A DNA stretch of 64,000 nucleotides, taken from 66-474 sp035281745. GTDB lineage: Bacteria; Pseudomonadota; Gammaproteobacteria; Xanthomonadales; Rhodanobacteraceae. The DNA is taken from NCBI GenBank assembly GCA_035281745.1, contig DATEDI010000014.1, positions 62,001 through 126,000 of the forward strand, read 5' to 3'. A program made the translations under genes and the position numbers. Every line of letters starts with the position of its first letter. Positions within the stretch are counted from its first letter, which is position 1. Shown in pieces: positions 60,478 to 64,000 of this stretch. The notes beneath the pieces were generated by a model. That model searched no databases. It was not told the origin of the DNA and saw nothing but the letters and a program-made list of their open reading frames with translations.

Positions 60478-62085
60478 ATGGGCGCGAAATCCGAACCGTT
60501 GTCACCCGTCGCCCGGCGATTGCTGAAACGTGCGCAGAGTGAATCGCAGTCCGGGAACGCCGACGCCGCGATGCGCACCATGATCAGCGTGTTGGCCTTG
60601 GCGCCAGACAACGCCGAAGCATTGCGTTGGAGGGCCATTGCGGCGCAAAACTGCGCAGACCACGCTGGCGCTGCGGAATGTTTCCGGCGTGCGCTGGCTG
60701 TGCTGCCCGACGATCCCGACTTGCACGTCGGCTTGGGCGTCGCGTTATACCGGATGGGACAGGAAGACGAGGCCCTGATTCACTTGAGGTGCGCGTGCGA
60801 GTTGGCGCCGGATTCCGCATCCGCGTGGTACAACCTGGCCGAGGCTTTGAAGCCGCAGATGCAGGCAGAGGCGGCGATCGACGCATTGCGACGCACCTTG
60901 GCCATCGACCCGTCGCACATGCAGGCCCGGCTGGGGCTGGCTCGTGCGCAGACGAGCCTTGGCCGGATCGATGCGGCGGCGGACACGTTGCGCGAAATCC
61001 TGCGCCGTGAACCTGCATGTGCCGACGCGTGGTTTGCGCTCGCGGATTTGAAGACGGTCGCCTTCAGCGAGCAAGATGCGCGGCAGCTCGAGCAGTTGCT
61101 GGAGGGAAACGGACTTGCGCCGAATGCGCGAAACCAACTGGAATTCGTATTTGCCCACGCATTGGAGGACATGGGCGACTATGCGCGAGCCTTTGATGTC
61201 ATGCAGCGCGCCAATGCCGTCCAGCGTGAGCATCTGAAGTGGGACGCACAGGGCGAACACGAGCGGGTGGAGGCCATCCTGCGGGCGTTCGCCAAGCCGC
61301 TGGCAGGGACGCCAGATGGCGGGTTCGGCCACGAGGCGATCTTCATCGCGAGTTTGCCGCGCTCTGGTTCGACGTTGGTCGAGCAAATCCTGGCCTCGCA
61401 TCCGCAGGTCGAAGGTGCCAACGAAATTGGCGATTTCGGCCGCCTGATCGAGACGGAAACACGGCAGCGCCAAGCAAATTTCCCGCATTGGGTTGGCGAA
61501 TTGACTCCGCAGGACTGGCAACGGCTTGGTGGCGAATACCTTGTCCGCACCAAACGCTGGCGCGAACACAAGCCGCGCTTCACCGACAAGAACCTTCTGA
61601 ACTGGATGTTGGCCGGCGCCGCGTTGACCATGTTGCCGGCCGCGCGCGTGGTGGTCGTTCGTCGCGATCCGGTGGAAACATGCCTTGGTTGCTATCGACA
61701 GTGGTTCACGGGGGATGCGGGCGTTGCTTACGACCTTGACGACATTGCAGATTTCTATGCCGAATTCTGGCGTCTGACGCGATTCTGGCTGCAACGATTT
61801 CCAGTTGGTGTGTTCGACCTCGAGTACGAGAAATTGATTGCCAAGCCGGAAGCGACCATTCGGCAGTTGCTCGACTTCTGCGGGTTGCCGTTCGATCCGG
61901 TCTGCCTCGAATTTCATCGCACCGAGCGCACCGTTCTGAGTGCCCCCAGTGCCGCACAGGTCCGCCAACCTTTGCGGCGGGATACCGCGCGCGCGTCGCG
62001 TTACGGCGACAAGCTGGATCGCTTGCGTGCACGTTTGCGTGATGCCGGCTTGCCCGTTTCCGCTCGTCCGGCAGCGTCGTCCTGA
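60478..62085 (+). CDS. TPR-containing sulfotransferase (copy 2)
   Basis: 535 residues, a paralogue of the protein at 55403 with the same domain order and length: TPR repeats (DHAGAAECFRRALAVLPDDP; SASAWYNLAEALKPQ; LGRIDAAADTLREIL) and the sulfotransferase fold with FIASLPRSGSTLVEQILASH near residue 293, RRDPVETCLGCYRQWF and YEKLIAKPEATIRQLLDFCG. The ends QVRQPLRRDTARASRYG and QVRQPLHRDTARAARYG are nearly identical. ATG 60478; an in-frame GTG at 60472 is also possible. It has its own transcript because a terminator precedes it. Confidence 0.92.
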   Translation: MGAKSEPLSPVARRLLKRAQSESQSGNADAAMRTMISVLALAPDNAEALRWRAIAAQNCADHAGAAECFRRALAVLPDDPDLHVGLGVALYRMGQEDEALIHLRCACELAPDSASAWYNLAEALKPQMQAEAAIDALRRTLAIDPSHMQARLGLARAQTSLGRIDAAADTLREILRREPACADAWFALADLKTVAFSEQDARQLEQLLEGNGLAPNARNQLEFVFAHALEDMGDYARAFDVMQRANAVQREHLKWDAQGEHERVEAILRAFAKPLAGTPDGGFGHEAIFIASLPRSGSTLVEQILASHPQVEGANEIGDFGRLIETETRQRQANFPHWVGELTPQDWQRLGGEYLVRTKRWREHKPRFTDKNLLNWMLAGAALTMLPAARVVVVRRDPVETCLGCYRQWFTGDAGVAYDLDDIADFYAEFWRLTRFWLQRFPVGVFDLEYEKLIAKPEATIRQLLDFCGLPFDPVCLEFHRTERTVLSAPSAAQVRQPLRRDTARASRYGDKLDRLRARLRDAGLPVSARPAASS

Positions 62086-62147
62086 GGTATTGCCGTGTGG
62101 TGCGGGAGCGGGGCACTATCATCCGTGATGTCCTCTCGGAGCCACAC

Positions 62148-62639
62148 ATGTCTCGGATCGAAAGCCGCCTTGCCGCGCTGAGATTGAATCTGCCTCCTCC
62201 GGTCAAACCGCCGCCCGGCGTGGTGCTGCCATTCCGGTTCGTGCGCGTCGTCGGCAGCCGTGCGCTGATATCCGGACATGGCCCGCAAGCGGCGGTTGGT
62301 TCCATCGCGGGACCGTTTGGCAAGGTCGGCCGCGACTTGACGGTGGAGCAGGGCTACGAAGCCGCTCGGCTGACCGCCTTGTCGATGGTCGGCAGCTTGC
62401 AACGGGAACTCGGTGACCTCGATCGCGTGAAGCACTGGGTGCGCGTGTTCGGCATGGTCAACTCCGCGCCGGGCTTCGACAAGCAGCCCGCGGTGATCAA
62501 CGGTTTTTCCGACCTGATCCTGCGATTGTGGGGAAGCGAAGCCGGCGCCCATGCCCGTAGCGCGGTCGGCATGGCCGAACTGCCGTTCGGCATTCCTGTG
62601 GAGATCGAGGCGGAAGTGGAGATTTCGCAGGGCGGATGA
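62148..62639 (+). CDS. RidA-family protein (YjgF/Endoribonuclease L-PSP)
   Basis: 163 residues, long form of RidA (MSRIESRLAALRLNLPPPVK, SGHGPQAAVGSIAGPFGKVG, RLTALSMVGSLQRELGDLDR and VKHWVRVFGMVNSAPGFDKQ). Archetypal RidA deaminates reactive enamine/imine intermediates; this subgroup lacks the well-known conserved Arg context, so its reaction is uncertain. ATG 62148 has GGAG upstream. The final 17 codons are duplicated in tandem downstream of the stop. Confidence 0.9.
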   Translation: MSRIESRLAALRLNLPPPVKPPPGVVLPFRFVRVVGSRALISGHGPQAAVGSIAGPFGKVGRDLTVEQGYEAARLTALSMVGSLQRELGDLDRVKHWVRVFGMVNSAPGFDKQPAVINGFSDLILRLWGSEAGAHARSAVGMAELPFGIPVEIEAEVEISQGG

Positions 62640-62820
62640 CAACCCGGCTTGCGGCTCGATCGGCGGGATGCGCTGCGCATCTCCCGCGCCATGTCGCCTG
62701 GCGTTCGGCATTCCGGCGGAAGTCGCGGCAGAAGTAGAGATTCTGCAGGGCGGGTGACAATCCGCCTCCCGGCTCGATCGGCGGGATGCGCTGCGCTTCT
62801 CCCGCCCTACGCCGCTGCTT
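62585..62820 (+). repeat. Tandem duplication of the RidA gene 3' end plus a GGCGGGATGCG element
   Basis: Two ~118-bp units start at 62585 and 62703. Unit 1 encodes FGIPVEIEAEVEISQGG and the stop, then GCGGCTCGATCGGCGGGATG; unit 2 encodes FGIPAEVAAEVEILQGG and a stop, then the same element. Unit 2 has no upstream start. The end CTCCCGCCCTACG is the usual palindromic repeat. Confidence 0.82.
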
Positions 62821-62835
62821 GCAACCGCCTGCGCA

Positions 62836-63585
62836 TCAGGAAAGTGCTGGCGTGAGCAGAAACGCCGCCAATTTTTCGTAATGGGGGCGGCATTGATCGG
62901 CGAGTCGTTGCTGGAACGCGGTGGGTTTGTCGTCGCGCGGCCGATACGGCGCAAAGCCCGTCGAGCGCTCCACCGCCGCGTACCAATGCGGCGCCCACAC
63001 GCCGTCGCTGGCGCGCGGGCCGGGCGGCCAGTCCAGCATGCGATCGGTGAAAGGGATACCGAGCTTCGCGCACAGTGCCCCCAATGTTCCGCGCGGGTTC
63101 TTCAGCACGTCGGCCGCATCCATCACCGGCGGTGCATGGCCGAGCTTGTCGCAGACGTGGTCGAACAATCGTGCTTGCTGTTCGAAACCGAGCTCCCACG
63201 CGGCGGCGTCGGGCCGCTGGATGGTGAAGGAGGCGGCGACACGTTCCGGGTCGCGGATCAGGAAGCAGTTGCCAACTTGATCGAGCCAGTCCAGCGGCAT
63301 GTCGGGCAGCATGTGCTGGGTCATGTGCTTCTGGTACCAGATGGCTTTGCCATCCGGAATCGGGCCGGTGAGCATCGCCGCGACTTTCGCGGCATCGTTT
63401 TCCTGTGCGGCGATCACGTCGTCGCGTCCAGGATGGTTCACGCCGGTTTCGACGAGGTAGTGTGCGTAGAACGGCTCGTCGATTACCGCCGTGTCGCCGC
63501 GATTCTCCCACGCACGCATCATCGCGGTGGAGATGTTGCGCGGCCCCGACCACATCGCGATGCGCAAGCCGTCGCGCTTTGTCAC
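62836..63585 (-). CDS. Sulfotransferase-like P-loop protein
   Basis: 249 residues. The N-terminal P-loop RIAMWSGPRNISTAMMRAWE is the PAPS-binding loop type; later conserved regions are FLIRDPERVAASFTIQRPDA and WAPHWYAAVERSTGFAPYR. It differs from the TPR-linked sulfotransferases in sequence and has no TPRs. GTG 63585 overlaps the stop of the aminotransferase gene (GTGA), so the two are coupled. A fused or paired form of these two is known in other bacteria, suggesting linked use of amino-acid substrates. The acceptor is not known. Confidence 0.85.
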   Translation of the reverse strand: MTKRDGLRIAMWSGPRNISTAMMRAWENRGDTAVIDEPFYAHYLVETGVNHPGRDDVIAAQENDAAKVAAMLTGPIPDGKAIWYQKHMTQHMLPDMPLDWLDQVGNCFLIRDPERVAASFTIQRPDAAAWELGFEQQARLFDHVCDKLGHAPPVMDAADVLKNPRGTLGALCAKLGIPFTDRMLDWPPGPRASDGVWAPHWYAAVERSTGFAPYRPRDDKPTAFQQRLADQCRPHYEKLAAFLLTPALS

Positions 63586-64000
63586 ACCTGCACGCCCGCG
63601 CGGCTTGCGGTTTCCACGAGCTGCATGTAAACGTCCTGCAGGTGCCTGCACGTCGGGCCGCGCAAGCCGTCGCCGATGATGCGCCCGTCGATTTCGTGCA
63701 CCGGCGTCAGCCCCGCGAAGGTGCCGGTGACGAAAGCTTCGTCGGCGCCGTATACGTCGGTGAGGCTGAAATCCTTTTCGAACACCGGGATCGAGTGGTC
63801 GCGACACAGGCGTACCACGTTGGCGCGGGTGATGCCGCCGAGGCAATACTTGCCGGTGGACGTCCACACCTCGCCCTTGCGCACGATGAAGAAGTGCGTG
63901 GAATTGCAGGTGGCGACGAAGCCGTGCGGATCGAGCATCAGCGCTTCGTCGTAGCCGGCCTTCTGCGCCTGGATACAGGCGAGGATGCAGTTGAGCTTCG
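63582..64000 (-). CDS. Class IV aminotransferase (BCAT/D-amino acid aminotransferase-like), C-terminal part
   Basis: At least 139 residues; the gene runs off the right edge. Seen: KLNCILACIQAQKAGYDEAL, MLDPHGFVATCNSTHFFIVR, TGKYCLGGITRANVVRLCRD and EAFVTGTFAGLTPVHEIDGR. These are the PLP-binding and dimer features of fold-type IV enzymes. The catalytic Lys lies upstream, out of the window. It is translationally coupled to the sulfotransferase-like gene. It cannot be assigned to IlvE or a D-amino acid type from this part. Confidence 0.87.
   Translation of the reverse strand, partial: KLNCILACIQAQKAGYDEALMLDPHGFVATCNSTHFFIVRKGEVWTSTGKYCLGGITRANVVRLCRDHSIPVFEKDFSLTDVYGADEAFVTGTFAGLTPVHEIDGRIIGDGLRGPTCRHLQDVYMQLVETASRAGVQV

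Overview
The window is a high-GC chromosomal segment of a gammaproteobacterium. The RecA, AlaS, GltX, CsrA, HutU and Zur sequences, the L2-like Tat-exported class A beta-lactamase, the many TonB-dependent receptors and the Xanthomonadales-style dispersed repeats point to the order Xanthomonadales, most likely family Rhodanobacteraceae. This placement is inferred from gene content and codon use; no search was run.

Layout. 1-5.7 kb is housekeeping: the 3' end of recA, a small zinc-site GFA protein, recX, alaS, csrA, then four tRNAs (Ser-GCT, Arg-ACG, Pro-TGG, Arg-TCT) separated by copies of a hairpin repeat, one of which sits beside a duplicated tRNA 5' end. 5.8-9.4 kb is a copper/heavy-metal unit: a cytochrome c, a MerR regulator with a textbook 20-bp-spacer promoter and probably leaderless mRNA, and a CopA-type ATPase. 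9.4-14 kb holds an unknown gene, an Atm1-like ABC exporter and gltX. 14.4-19.4 kb is a zinc homeostasis cluster: zur, a perfect Zur box, a TonB receptor, a MerC-like protein and a zinc CDF exporter.

20-37 kb mixes histidine catabolism with general metabolism. hutI is coupled to a GNAT-nitrilase fusion, hutF faces away from that pair, and hutU lies 10 kb further on. Between them are a Spy/CpxP-like pair, a LysR regulator divergent from two aldo/keto reductases, an MFS transporter, a thioredoxin-NHL protein, a thiopurine methyltransferase and a Tat-exported carbonic anhydrase. 36.4-39 kb is a toxin-antitoxin islet (VapBC, a ParE/RelE pair, and a deletion scar joining a truncated CopG antitoxin to the tail of another gene). 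39-55 kb is a looser set of envelope and stress genes: a DUF1615 lipoprotein, a serine hydrolase, a RIO kinase, a PEP-CTERM protein, a TolB/TPR membrane protein, an alcohol dehydrogenase, MsrA, MsrB and a class A beta-lactamase.

55.4-64 kb is the most system-like part: two paralogous TPR-sulfotransferases flank a large Oar-like TonB receptor, followed by a RidA protein whose 3' end is duplicated in tandem, and by a second type of sulfotransferase coupled to a class IV aminotransferase that runs off the window.

The strongest non-gene signals are several families of structured repeats: hairpin units near the tRNAs with compensatory base changes, ~107-bp units at 10.4 and 18.3 kb, a palindromic unit inserted in frame inside hutF, and tandem copies of a GTAGGGCGGG-type element.
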